Shown here: positions 1-7,253 of the stretch, piece after piece
How positions within the stretch are numbered: the stretch's first letter is position 1
Layout of the letters: each line of letters begins with the position of its first letter
Assembly (NCBI GenBank): GCA_014879675.1
Contig: JACSRQ010000116.1
Coordinates: 1 to 35,645, forward strand
Direction of reading: 5' to 3'
From: Ignavibacteria bacterium
Lineage (GTDB): Bacteria > Bacteroidota > Ignavibacteria > Tepidaquicellales > OLB5
Length of the DNA stretch: 35,645 bases
Position numbers and translations under genes: made by a program
Notes under the pieces: model-generated
Databases searched by the model: none
Told to the model about the DNA's origin: nothing
Seen by the model: the letters and a program-made list of their open reading frames with translations, nothing else

Positions 1-38
1 ATATACTGCAATATCATAATTCCGAATCATCAAGCAAT

Positions 39-67
39 CTCGAATCAGGCGATTCGAGTTACATTTG
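39..67 (+). promoter_or_regulatory. Promoter with palindromic operator candidate upstream of the AOS-family gene
   Basis: A TACATTTG sequence at 60-67 fits the Bacteroidota -7 consensus TAnnTTTG. Directly upstream, CTCGAATC (39-46) and GATTCGAG (51-58) form a perfect 8-bp inverted repeat around AGGC. It lies where RNA polymerase would contact the upstream promoter, so it could be a repressor site; it could also be a hairpin ending an upstream transcript, although no T-run follows. No clear -33 TTTG is seen. Initiation would fall near 74, leaving a leader of about 120 nt. Confidence 0.4.
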
Positions 68-195
68 TATATCCAAAGAAAGTTAATTTCCTTGTTATAA
101 TTTCATAAATAAAGTAAATTTGCTCTCAAACATATTCATTAAATACCGAAAATACAATTTATATGGCATTTCCTACACAGGAAGGAGCGCTTTAA

Positions 196-1392
196 GTGGC
201 AGATCTATTTCAAAAGTGTTATGATTTCACCAGGGCTGATGAAGTCAAAAAATCAGGACTTTACCCCTATTTCAGACCCATTGAAGAGAATGAAGGCCCC
301 GTAGTCCAGATAGAGGGCAAAAAAATGATCATGGCCGGGTCAAATAACTACCTTGGCTTGACTGCTCATCCCAGAGTTAAAGAAGCGGCTATAAAAGCCA
401 TTGAAAAATACGGTACAGGCTGCAGCGGCTCCCGCTACTTAACGGGTACGCTTGACCTGCACATTGAGCTTGAAAAACGCATGGCAGAGTTCTTCGGAAC
501 GGAATCAGTGCTGCTGCTCTCGACCGGATACCAAACAGCGCAGGCTATTATTCCCACACTTGTGCAGAAAGGCGAGTACGTTGTTTCTGATAAAGATAAC
601 CATGCATGTATAGTTGCCGCAGACCTTATGGCAAAAGGCGCCTTTGCGGAATTCAAACGCTACAAGCATAACGAAATGGACGATCTTGAAGCCGTATTGA
701 ACAAGATCCCAAAAGACCGCGGAATACTTATTGTATCTGACGGCGTATTTTCAACCACCGGTGAGATTGTTCACCTGCCCAGAATGGTAGAGCTTGCCGA
801 ACAATTCGGCGCTCGAATACTCATCGATGACGCGCATTCAGTAGGTGTTATCGGCGTTGGCGGAAGAGGAACGGGCTCGCATTACGGACTCATGGATAAG
901 GTTGATATGACAATGGGCACGTTCTCAAAAACTTTTGCTTCGCTTGGCGGATTCGTAGCCGGCAAAGAACGGGTAATAAATTATATTAAACATCATGCCC
1001 CCGCTTTGATATTCAGCGCTTCACCAACACCTGCTTCCGTAGCCGCCGCAATGGCCGCACTGGAGATTCTGCAGGAGGAACCATGGAGAATTGAAAAGCT
1101 GAAGAGCAATGCTGATTACATGCGAGCAGGGCTAAAAGCGCAGGGTTATACTGTCATAGAGGGAATTACGGGTATTGTGCCGGTAGTTCTCGGCGTATTC
1201 GATAAAACATTGATATTCTGGCGCAAGCTTTTCGATGCAGGTGTGTTCACAAATGCATTTGTACCGCCGGGCGTTCCGCCGCATCTATCCATGCTAAGGA
1301 CATCCTACATGGCCTCACACGAAAAGGAACACCTCGATAGGATACTTGAGCTGTTCGGCGAGATCGGTAAAGAGCTTGAGCTGATAAAATAA
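196..1392 (+). CDS. Alpha-oxoamine synthase family PLP enzyme (serine palmitoyltransferase / KBL / BioF-like)
   Basis: The 398-residue protein is a full-length fold-type I PLP enzyme of the alpha-oxoamine synthase family, which condenses an amino acid with an acyl-CoA and releases CO2. Landmarks are the stacking His at 136 (DNHAC), Asp211/His214 in LIDDAHS, and the PLP-binding Lys245 in [12 protein letters not shown]. The IFSASPTP and [14 protein letters not shown] segments resemble serine palmitoyltransferase-like members more than BioF or KBL, so sphingolipid base synthesis is the preferred role, though substrate cannot be settled by eye. The GTG start is chosen because GGAAGGAG lies 8 nt upstream. 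A 10-codon ORF starting with ATG at 163 ends in a TAA directly abutting this GTG in the same frame, so the true start cannot lie further upstream; translational coupling is possible. A strong terminator follows at 1446. Confidence 0.88.
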   Translation: MADLFQKCYDFTRADEVKKSGLYPYFRPIEENEGPVVQIEGKKMIMAGSNNYLGLTAHPRVKEAAIKAIEKYGTGCSGSRYLTGTLDLHIELEKRMAEFFGTESVLLLSTGYQTAQAIIPTLVQKGEYVVSDKDNHACIVAADLMAKGAFAEFKRYKHNEMDDLEAVLNKIPKDRGILIVSDGVFSTTGEIVHLPRMVELAEQFGARILIDDAHSVGVIGVGGRGTGSHYGLMDKVDMTMGTFSKTFASLGGFVAGKERVINYIKHHAPALIFSASPTPASVAAAMAALEILQEEPWRIEKLKSNADYMRAGLKAQGYTVIEGITGIVPVVLGVFDKTLIFWRKLFDAGVFTNAFVPPGVPPHLSMLRTSYMASHEKEHLDRILELFGEIGKELELIK

Positions 1393-1445
1393 AGGGGTCA
1401 AATTATAACATCTGGTATATACAGCACTATAATTATTAAACACAG

Positions 1446-1471
1446 CCCACGGCTATAGCCGTGGGTTTTTT
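1446..1471 (+). terminator. Rho-independent terminator
   Basis: CCCACGGC (1446-1453) and GCCGTGGG (1458-1465) pair perfectly around a TATA loop, followed by six T. It ends the transcript of the PLP enzyme gene, so the lipoprotein gene downstream probably has its own promoter. Confidence 0.9.
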
Positions 1472-1518
1472 GTAAAAATTAATAAATAACCGCATCAGCG
1501 GTTTTGAGAACAAACAAA

Positions 1519-1968
1519 ATGAAATTTATACTTCCGTTATTGATACTGGTTTCAGTGATATTCATTTCATGCTCTAAAGAAGAAAAGCCTGTAACACAGC
1601 AGAACCAGCAGAAAGTACAAAACGATGAGAACGAGTCGCCGGGTGATACAAACCTTACACCGGAAGAAAAATTCTCGTCTTCGATACTCATTGATTTCCT
1701 CGGCGATACTGAGGATGAAGACCTGGCCGAGTTCCTCGAAACCGAAATATTTAAATTGGGAGCAAGTTACAACGGCGCATCGGTTGTGGAAATTACCCCA
1801 AGCACATGGCTGGTATCGCTTGAAAAAGACGGGAACATTAAAAACCACCTGCTGCAAAGATATGTTGATTTCAAAACAAACGACTATTATTTCAGCATGA
1901 AGGAAACTACGCTCACATTAACGGATGTGATCTCACGCACCAAACCCAAAACTTCTGCGGGTGAGTAG
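1519..1968 (+). CDS. Small predicted lipoprotein
   Basis: The protein is 149 residues from ATG 1519; an in-frame TTG at 1504 would add five residues but would spoil the signal peptide. The N-terminus MKFILPLLILVSVIFISC is a lipoprotein signal ending in a lipobox with Cys18 followed by Ser-Lys, so it should be exported and lipidated. After a Gln/Asn/Glu-rich linker (about residues 20-50) comes one compact domain of about 90 residues with an acidic stretch (DTEDEDLAEFLE) and alternating hydrophobic residues. The family is not recognised. It lies between a terminator and the repeat-rich spacer, with no operon partner. Confidence 0.65.
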   Translation: MKFILPLLILVSVIFISCSKEEKPVTQQNQQKVQNDENESPGDTNLTPEEKFSSSILIDFLGDTEDEDLAEFLETEIFKLGASYNGASVVEITPSTWLVSLEKDGNIKNHLLQRYVDFKTNDYYFSMKETTLTLTDVISRTKPKTSAGE

Positions 1969-2034
1969 TTGAGTGGGTAAATAGTTGAGTTGGTGAGTGG
2001 TTGAGTTGATAAGTAGTGAAGCTGGAGAGGCGTT
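1964..2034. repeat. Degenerate short repeat around GTAGTTGAGT
   Basis: The motif gagtagttgagt recurs in slightly changed form four to five times here, starting at the stop codon of the lipoprotein gene. A further copy sits at 2333-2356 beyond the 49-bp array, so the two stretches bracket that array. No coding signal is seen. Confidence 0.55.
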
Positions 2035-2091
2035 TAGCAATGAACAACATGTAATGGACGATTAACTAAAGAGGTCACTTGAATTGGCTTT

Positions 2092-2308
2092 AGCTCCGTA
2101 GGAGCGTTATGTTTGTAGAGCTTTTGCACCACCAATTCAGAGCTCCATAGGAGCGAAATGTTTGTAGAGTTTTTGCAGCAACAATTTAGAGCTCCGTAGG
2201 AGCGAAATGTTTGTAGAGCTTTTGCAGCGCCGATTCAGAGCTCCGTAGGAGCGTTATGTTTGTAGAGCTTTTGCAGCACTCATTTAGAGCTCCGTAGGAG
2301 CGAAATGT
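2092..2308. repeat. 49-bp tandem repeat array, five units
   Basis: Units begin at 2092, 2141, 2190, 2239 and 2288, a strict 49-bp period; the last unit is partial. Each starts with AGCTCCGTAGGAGCG, a dyad of GCTCC and GGAGC around GTA, continues with ATGTTTGTAGAGCTTTTGCA, and ends in a variable linker. The dyads are conserved while the linkers drift, as expected for a structured or protein-binding element. There are no unique spacers, so it is not CRISPR. Confidence 0.92.
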
Positions 2309-2387
2309 AGTTGTTTTTTAAAATCCCATTTGTGAGTAGTTGAGTTGGGAAGTAGTATAATTGGATTGGCTTTTTAGGCGGCATTTT

Positions 2388-2557
2388 AAAAATGTCGTGA
2401 AGAAATTATTCGAGTGAGCGTCGCAGGAAAAACTGTCTGAATTCAGACGCCCCGGCGGCTGAATGAGTTTTTTTCCTGCAGCGAAACGAGAATAATTTTA
2501 GACATTTTTAAGAAGCCTTGACTTTTTTGGTTCTTTTTGTGTCAAGACAAAAAGAAC
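2388..2557. repeat. Composite inverted-repeat intergenic element
   Basis: An imperfect inverted repeat runs from AAAAATGTC (2388-2396) to GACATTTTT (2501-2509). The arms share AATTATTCTCG-like and GCAGGAAAAAC-like blocks. The centre holds a 14-bp palindrome GTCTGAATTCAGAC (2435-2448) next to GC-rich sequence. Immediately after it, GTTCTTTTTGT (2530-2540) pairs perfectly with ACAAAAAGAAC (2547-2557). The layout suggests a small non-autonomous mobile element or a dispersed repeat of REP/MITE type. No transposase ORF lies within it. Confidence 0.7.
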
Positions 2558-2649
2558 AAAATTAATATCTCCAGACTTATAATATGCAACCTTAAAATGA
2601 GTTAATGACTTACTAAAAGTGCTTACACTCCCACAAAATTCTAAATTGT

Positions 2650-3054
2650 TCAGTAAATATTCGCATGCTCAACCATGATGCACCGGTTCTGCACAACTTT
2701 AATCCCCCGCTCTTCCAGCATTTTCGCAGCTTCATCATTATATATGCCAAGCTGGAACCATACATATTTCGGCTGCGGCTGCATCTGCAATATCTCCAAC
2801 GCATGCTCAACCAGGAACTCAGGTCTGCGGAAAATATTGACCATATCTACCGGGTCAATTAGCTGGGTCACTTTTTCTGCCACAGCCTGCCCGAAGAGCT
2901 CCTTGCCTGCGAGCTTTGGATTTACAGCAAAGATCCTGTAACCATGCAGGCTCATGTATAATGGCACCTTATAAGCCGGTGATATCTCATCATCCTTAGC
3001 GCCGATAACGGCTATAGTTTCTGATTTTTCAAGCATTTCTTTGATCAATTCCAT
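2650..3054 (-). CDS. CoA-binding domain protein (YccU family)
   Basis: This 134-residue protein is a single CoA-binding Rossmann domain like that of succinyl-CoA synthetase alpha and of YccU. The N-terminal strand and glycine turn are TIAVIGAKDDEISPAYKVP (about residues 14-32), followed by HGYRIFAVNPK and, further on, PVDMVNIFRRPE, VWFQLGIYNDEAA and the C-terminal VVQNRCIMVEH that is typical of the family. The length matches the usual 130-145 residues. The natural ligand or substrate is not known from sequence. It is transcribed alone, and its upstream region carries a 21-bp tandem repeat. Confidence 0.85.
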   Translation of the reverse strand: MELIKEMLEKSETIAVIGAKDDEISPAYKVPLYMSLHGYRIFAVNPKLAGKELFGQAVAEKVTQLIDPVDMVNIFRRPEFLVEHALEILQMQPQPKYVWFQLGIYNDEAAKMLEERGIKVVQNRCIMVEHANIY

Positions 3055-3078
3055 ACTATATTACTCTATTTTATGTTC

Positions 3079-3126
3079 TTAATTGCACTATACCGGTGAT
3101 TAATTGCACAATACCGGTGATTAATT
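3079..3126. repeat. 21-bp tandem repeat upstream of the CoA-binding gene
   Basis: Two adjacent 21-bp units, TTAATTGCACNATACCGGTGA at 3079-3099 and 3100-3120, differ only at N, and a third begins (TTAATT). Each includes the palindrome ACCGGT. The units lie 25-70 bp upstream of the start of the leftward gene and could bind a regulator. The rest of the 3055-3320 stretch is AT-rich with no gene that I can support. Confidence 0.6.
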
Positions 3127-3321
3127 AACGTTTCTATATGTTTTAACAGCCCGTTTGCGGTTATTGTTCTGTTTTGGATAATGATGGAATTTTGTTGCGC
3201 TCCTTATGCATTGAAATTAAGACTATTACAAAGTATTTTTGTTGAGTTATGGTAAAATATTTATCAAAATTTCTCATATCGCCCGGTTTTAAAAAGAGTT
3301 TGCACGGTTTTATAAACACAG

Positions 3322-3355
3322 TGTCCCGTTAATTACAAAACGGGACATTTTTTTT
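3322..3355 (+). terminator. Rho-independent terminator before the YqfO-C-like gene
   Basis: TGTCCCGTT (3322-3330) pairs with AACGGGACA (3339-3347), followed by eight T. It points rightward, yet no rightward gene precedes it: the upstream gene reads the other way. It either ends a short untranslated RNA from 3130-3320 or acts as an attenuator. Confidence 0.8.
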
Positions 3356-3367
3356 GCAATTAATTTC

Positions 3368-3375
3368 TACATTTG
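3368..3375 (+). promoter_or_regulatory. -7 element candidate TACATTTG
   Basis: This matches TAnnTTTG exactly and sits just after the terminator. If real, transcription starts near 3382, which would exclude the TTG codon at 3373 as the translation start of the next gene. Confidence 0.35.
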
Positions 3376-4038
3376 AGCACAGCCAAAACTTTAATTACCG
3401 TAAAGAAATATTTCGCCGCTGCCAATATAAAAAGTGTGCAGCATGCCGCTCCGTATTTTCTGCGCAAATATAAAATAGTTGTATTTGTTCCATTAAAAAA
3501 TGCCGATGAGCTTACATTCATAATGGCGTCGCGCGGTGCGGGTTTTATCGGAAAGTATTCGCTCTGCTCATTCCGCACAAAAGGCGCAGGCACATTTATG
3601 GGAAGCCTTTCAAGCAGGCCGGCAGTTGGCAAGAAGGGTGAATTCCAGATCGTGGAAGAGATAAGGCTCGAAATGATCTGCGATGAAGCGGATATTGAAA
3701 ATGTTGTTGATGCTGTTTACAGTAAACATCCCTACGAAGAGCCTGTTTGTGAAGTTTACCCGGTAATGGTAAAAAACACCACACCGGAAGGCAGTACGGT
3801 TTTTGTTGAGCTGAAAAAGTCTGTAACCGTGGGAAGCATACTGGCAAAGCTGAACAAAAAGCTTCTGCCTGAAAACATACCCGTCAAAATTAAGAACCTG
3901 AAAATTAAACAGGCGCTTGTTGACCTGGTTCCTGCAGCCGCAAGGCTCTCGCTTCCTGCTTCAAAGAACAAATCGGTTCATACCAGAACACTGTATATAA
4001 GAAGAGAAAATAAAATAATTAATATCGAAATAATATGA
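3373..4038 (+). CDS. Nif3/YqfO C-terminal (PII/CutA-like) domain protein
   Basis: From about residue 33 the protein follows the insert domain found in Nif3/YqfO-type proteins and in stand-alone COG3323 proteins: a strand YKIVVFVPLKNADEL, a GAGFIGKYSLCSF turn, GTFMG, a charged helix, and HPYEEPVCEVYPV. The second half (about 130-221) is a basic extension not recognised. The longest frame opens with TTG 3373, but that codon lies inside a promoter-like element; GTG 3436 would give a 200-residue protein and is a fair alternative. Its stop overlaps the next start by 4 nt (ATGA), so it is coupled to the zinc-ribbon gene. Proteins of this type often neighbour zinc-ribbon genes, which supports a shared but unknown role. 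Confidence 0.72.
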   Translation: MSTAKTLITVKKYFAAANIKSVQHAAPYFLRKYKIVVFVPLKNADELTFIMASRGAGFIGKYSLCSFRTKGAGTFMGSLSSRPAVGKKGEFQIVEEIRLEMICDEADIENVVDAVYSKHPYEEPVCEVYPVMVKNTTPEGSTVFVELKKSVTVGSILAKLNKKLLPENIPVKIKNLKIKQALVDLVPAAARLSLPASKNKSVHTRTLYIRRENKIINIEII

Positions 4039-4766
4039 GCATGAAAGAAAGATTAATAGGGCTTTACAAGCTTAACAAAGTTGACCGTGAGCTTCATGAA
4101 CTTATGAGCCTGAGGGGTGATATCCCTTTAAGGATAGAAGACCTTGAATCTGAAAAGCGCGAGCATGATAACCGCGCCGCCGAGCTTCGCAAAGAGCTTG
4201 AAGATATCATTTCGGCAGAAGAAGGCGTGCAGACCGAAAATGATACTTTGCTCGAAAAGATCGAGAAAAACGATGAACGCCTCCGCTCCGGCGCGCTGAA
4301 ATCGAACAAAGAATATGACGCGCTTGCAAAAGAGATCGAAGACGCGAAAGAAAAGATACATCTGAATGAAAAAGCCTCGAAGGAAGATAACTCAGCCCGA
4401 AAAGGTGAAATAGAGAACGAACTCAGCCTGATAGCCGGACAGCTTGATGAAGTTAACGCAGAACTTGAAACAAATAACCATGAGCTGGAAGAGCTTACCA
4501 GGCAAACCGGTGAAGAAGAAAAGGAACTCGTTGCAGAGCGCAATGAAATCCTGAAAAATATAGATCCCGAGGATTTCGCACACTACGAAAGGATCAGCAA
4601 AGTAAAATACGGTGAGGCAGTTGCTATAGTACGCAAAGGTTCATGCCTTGGCTGTTACAGCTCGATCCCGCCGCAAAAGGCTATCGAAATTCGTATGGCG
4701 GAAAAATTCTACGCATGCGAATCATGCGGCAGGATACTTATCGCAGAAGAGCTCATTACCGCGTAA
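4035..4766 (+). CDS. Coiled-coil protein with C4 zinc ribbon (COG1579 type)
   Basis: This 243-residue protein has a long acidic and basic coiled coil (about residues 5-180, heptad-rich with many Glu, Lys and Leu) and a C-terminal zinc ribbon with Cys204, Cys207, Cys228 and Cys231 (CLGC and CESC). This is the architecture of the widespread COG1579 family, thought to bind nucleic acid, without a proven function. The gene overlaps its upstream partner by 4 nt and is followed 4 nt later by RNase HI, so the three form an operon. Confidence 0.85.
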   Translation: MSMKERLIGLYKLNKVDRELHELMSLRGDIPLRIEDLESEKREHDNRAAELRKELEDIISAEEGVQTENDTLLEKIEKNDERLRSGALKSNKEYDALAKEIEDAKEKIHLNEKASKEDNSARKGEIENELSLIAGQLDEVNAELETNNHELEELTRQTGEEEKELVAERNEILKNIDPEDFAHYERISKVKYGEAVAIVRKGSCLGCYSSIPPQKAIEIRMAEKFYACESCGRILIAEELITA

Positions 4767-4769
4767 CCG

Positions 4770-5261
4770 GTGGCAAGGCTCAAAGTATTTACCGACGGCG
4801 CTTCGCGCGGAAATCCGGGTGAAGCCGGTATAGGCATTGTGGTTTATGACGAAAAGGATTCCATAGTTCGTACGTGGAATGAATACCTCGGCAAAACCAC
4901 TAACAACCAGGCGGAATATATGGCTCTTATTCGCGGCGTTCAGCTTCTCAAAAAGCTGAAGGAATCTATGACAATAGATTTTGTGGAATTCCATGCCGAT
5001 AGCGAGCTGATGGTGAAGCAGGTTAAGCTTGAGTACAAAGTTAAGGATGAGGGTTTAAAGCCGCTCTTCAAAAAATTCAACTCCGAAATGAACGAATTAA
5101 AAGTACCCTACACCATTAAACACGTTGAAAGAAAGCTTAACAAAGAAGCCGATAAGCTCGTGCTTCTGATCACGATAATTGAAAACATAAAAAGGCAAAA
5201 AGGCGAAAACCCCCAAAATACTGCCAACTCTTATTCACGCTATTTGCAAATACTATATTAA
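4770..5261 (+). CDS. RNase HI-like ribonuclease with a phage-replaced C-terminus
   Basis: The enzyme cleaves the RNA strand of RNA-DNA hybrids. Catalytic acids are all visible: Asp9 (FTDGASRGNPG), Glu49 (NNQAEY), Asp77 (HADSEL) and Asp128 (NKEADKL). It is the short COG0328-type form, starting at GTG, 4 nt after the zinc-ribbon gene. Members of this type normally stop a few residues after EADKL. Here the frame continues for about 33 residues of unrelated, Lys/Asn-rich sequence starting at base 5161. The simplest reading is that the phage inserted in the last codons and supplies a chance tail and stop. The catalytic core is intact, so activity may survive. Confidence 0.85.
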   Translation: MARLKVFTDGASRGNPGEAGIGIVVYDEKDSIVRTWNEYLGKTTNNQAEYMALIRGVQLLKKLKESMTIDFVEFHADSELMVKQVKLEYKVKDEGLKPLFKKFNSEMNELKVPYTIKHVERKLNKEADKLVLLITIIENIKRQKGENPQNTANSYSRYLQILY

Positions 5262-5378
5262 ATATTGTTCATGTAAGTAAGGGATAATCAAAAACTCTAC
5301 CTTTTTCGCCATTTATATCTACAGTTCTGACATATTTCGACTCGTTTTACTGACATCTGACAACCCTTGACAACATAA
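5161..5378. other. Probable phage left end with candidate transposase-binding motifs
   Basis: From TG at 5161 the sequence is AT-rich and carries related motifs: AAGGCAAAA (5193 region), AAGGCGAAAA (5200-5209) and, inverted, CTTTTTCGCC (5301-5310). Repeated GGCGAAAA-like sites in both orientations within 150 bp of the end are what MuA-type binding sites look like. Short TGACA motifs recur at about 5327-5371. The stretch 5262-5378 has no gene. Confidence 0.45.
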
Positions 5379-5702
5379 TTACCATTTTAGCTTCCATTCC
5401 CCATCCTCAAAAACAACCCTTTTTTCCCAATCGTATATCCTTTCGGTTAATTCACGGGCAATATCTACTCCCAGTTGCTCTACCGACTTCGCTGCCAATT
5501 CCGGTTGGCGACAAGCATCAATCAAAGTGCTCACGTGAATCTCATATTGAGCGTATCTACCTTTATGATTTACCTTAAATCTCAATATGTTGTTAGCACG
5601 TTTAAAATACATACCAGGCAAAAGCTCCCATATAATTTTTTGTATCATGACCAATGCTTTCTTTTGCGTCATTATTTCAACTGTCTTCATGATGTTTCTC
5701 AA
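5379..5702 (-). CDS. Hypothetical phage protein
   Basis: A 107-residue protein, or 103 from the second Met at 5690, mildly basic. It has an N-terminal amphipathic helix (MTQKKALVMIQKIIWELL) followed by beta-strand-like segments (ILRFKVNHKGRYAQYEIHVSTL) and a C-terminal helix with an aromatic end. No family is recognised. It is the last gene of the leftward early operon, ending about 220 bp from the predicted phage left end, 6 nt after the zinc-ribbon gene. Confidence 0.6.
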   Translation of the reverse strand: MRNIMKTVEIMTQKKALVMIQKIIWELLPGMYFKRANNILRFKVNHKGRYAQYEIHVSTLIDACRQPELAAKSVEQLGVDIARELTERIYDWEKRVVFEDGEWKLKW

Positions 5703-5708
5703 ATATAG

Positions 5709-5945
5709 TTATTTTTCTTTTAACTCGGCGGGTTTATTGCGATTTACAATGCTTTCAAATAAGTGCCCCTGATCTATGTGGGCAGACCTTTTTACAACTG
5801 TATCAGGCATAATATATTCTGCACTTTGCCAGCTTGTCAGGCAAACAGTGCATTCAATATAACGATGGTTAAAGGTCTCCGCATCAGCCTTTGTGCCAAT
5901 TGTACGAATGAGAGAATTCGGGGATTTACATTCAGGGCACTTCAT
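5709..5945 (-). CDS. Zinc-ribbon protein, Ogr/Delta- or NrdR-like; possible late activator
   Basis: The 78-residue protein opens with a zinc ribbon: Cys3 and Cys6 (MKCPEC), then Cys32 and Cys35 (RYIECTVC) followed by LTSWQSAEYI. Spacing and the aromatic tail after the second knuckle resemble the P2 Ogr/Delta late-transcription activators and the zinc ribbon of NrdR. Both are DNA-binding regulators, so a role as activator of late phage genes is reasonable, but an inference. It overlaps the HTH gene upstream by 4 nt (ATGA), so the two are translated together. Confidence 0.6.
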   Translation of the reverse strand: MKCPECKSPNSLIRTIGTKADAETFNHRYIECTVCLTSWQSAEYIMPDTVVKRSAHIDQGHLFESIVNRNKPAELKEK

Positions 5946-6520
5946 TTCTTTTTACTTTTAAACTTGTTAGGATTTATCAATTTTGTTCTTACTCTGGTTG
6001 TATGTGAGGCTTCCAAGCAGGCAGAGGCGTACATCGATATATCCATTAAACTGATACCATGATAAAATGCAAGGTTCTTGGTTGTAACAGCCTTCCGGGA
6101 AGCAACATTACAGAGGTCTTCAAACCGATCATCCAAGAATAACTCCTCCGGCAATTTTGACCTTACATTAAAAGACTTCAATATATCCTTCGTTTCAGAA
6201 TCAGCTATCCGGTCATATTCGGAAATATCAGAGTTTATTTCTTCAAACTTCATGAGGCATAATGCCGCGAAGTGTTTTACTTCACCTATATTTTGGGCAT
6301 CACGGGAGGAGCCTTTTTCCACTACGATCTTGCACATCGCATAAAATTTGATGGAACTAAATATCTGTTTTACCTCTTCACGTTTGCTCCCCGCATAAGT
6401 GTGAACTAAATTGATAAGTTTGGGGCTTCCCTTGTACTTTCCAGTTAGAATTAATGATATTGTTGCCTCTGATTTTCTTAAATCCTTTGCAATTTGTCTA
6501 TTCGTGAGCTTGGTTGTCAT
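5942..6520 (-). CDS. Phage protein with N-terminal helix-turn-helix
   Basis: In this 192-residue protein, residues about 5-35 (LTNRQIAKDLRKSEATISL) form a XRE/Cro-like or sigma-like helix-turn-helix. The remainder is mostly helical with no recognised domain. A DNA-binding regulator is the likely role. It overlaps both neighbours by 4 nt, placing it in a tightly coupled trio with the zinc-ribbon protein and the gene at 6517. A pair of regulators at the end of the early operon is consistent with middle or late gene control. Confidence 0.6.
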   Translation of the reverse strand: MTTKLTNRQIAKDLRKSEATISLILTGKYKGSPKLINLVHTYAGSKREEVKQIFSSIKFYAMCKIVVEKGSSRDAQNIGEVKHFAALCLMKFEEINSDISEYDRIADSETKDILKSFNVRSKLPEELFLDDRFEDLCNVASRKAVTTKNLAFYHGISLMDISMYASACLEASHTTRVRTKLINPNKFKSKKK

Positions 6521-6972
6521 TCAGCCTTCCTCATAGTTTTAATTATTTCCGCAAGCATAGCTCCCTCTCCCTGTGACATTGGACGCTCAAGCTCATGTTT
6601 CTTGGGATTGTATTTCAAGGCTTTTGATTTATCCTTTTGTAATTGAGCAATCCTGTATGACTCGCTCTTTGGGTCAGGGCTTTCCATTATAATTTCAAAG
6701 CGAGATACCAATACAGCAAGCTCAAAATCCTTCCTGAGCCATTCAGGAGCGGTTGTGGAGGCTTTATTAAGCCACAGACGGCAGGCAGTGCCCATTTCCG
6801 CAGTAGTGAGCCTCTTTGCCCCGTAGTAAGCCTGCATGTACTTTATAAGCTGTGATACCGCCTTGTTATCCTTCGGCTTCCACAGCTTGATGCCGGGTTT
6901 CCCCTGTTTTTGAAATATCCACTTGTAAGCGGTTAAGTAGTCCTTCTTTATTATTTCCAATAGTGATTCCAA
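6517..6972 (-). CDS. Hypothetical phage protein
   Basis: A 151-residue helical protein, rich in Lys and Glu, with conserved-looking aromatic positions (DYLTAYKWIFQKQG, LWLNKASTTAPEWLRKDFE). Its C-terminal part, with MSQGEGAMLAEIIKTMRK, is a likely amphipathic helix. The family is not recognised. It is coupled by 4-nt overlap to the HTH gene downstream. Confidence 0.6.
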   Translation of the reverse strand: MESLLEIIKKDYLTAYKWIFQKQGKPGIKLWKPKDNKAVSQLIKYMQAYYGAKRLTTAEMGTACRLWLNKASTTAPEWLRKDFELAVLVSRFEIIMESPDPKSESYRIAQLQKDKSKALKYNPKKHELERPMSQGEGAMLAEIIKTMRKAE

Positions 6973-6998
6973 CTGTTTATTACCCCCGTAATTTTTAA

Positions 6999-7253
6999 TC
7001 AGATTTTTACTAATTCAAGCGATGTAACTGAGTATATTGGTATCTTTAGAATATCTCCTATCTGAAAGCATTTAGTTATTGAATATTGTAAAAATTTGGA
7101 TGCCAGTAATTCCCCCTGAACATACAACTCAGCTTCCCCCGGGGTCGCGATGTAAACTGGTTCTGTTAATTCGATGTAGCTAAAGAAAAGAGACTGCTTA
7201 ACAATATATCCTTCAATAGTACCCAAGTCGGGATGCAGTAATTTTCGTTTCAC
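6999..7253 (-). CDS. Hypothetical phage protein
   Basis: An 84-residue, mostly beta-strand protein (alternating hydrophobics, Tyr/Ile-rich). It overlaps the start of the next leftward partner, the PolX-like gene, by 4 nt at 7250-7253, so it is translated directly after it. It has no signal peptide and no recognised motif. The coupling suggests it may act with the nucleotidyltransferase, but nothing else supports that. Confidence 0.55.
   Translation of the reverse strand: MKRKLLHPDLGTIEGYIVKQSLFFSYIELTEPVYIATPGEAELYVQGELLASKFLQYSITKCFQIGDILKIPIYSVTSLELVKI

Noticed and set aside
2092-2308. Possible CRISPR array
   Set aside because: The whole 49-bp unit is repeated, linkers included with small changes; there are no unique spacers and no cas genes nearby.
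4094-4543. 149-residue minus-strand Ser-rich frame
   Set aside because: Shadow of the coiled-coil zinc-ribbon gene; typical reverse reading of Glu/Lys-rich codons.
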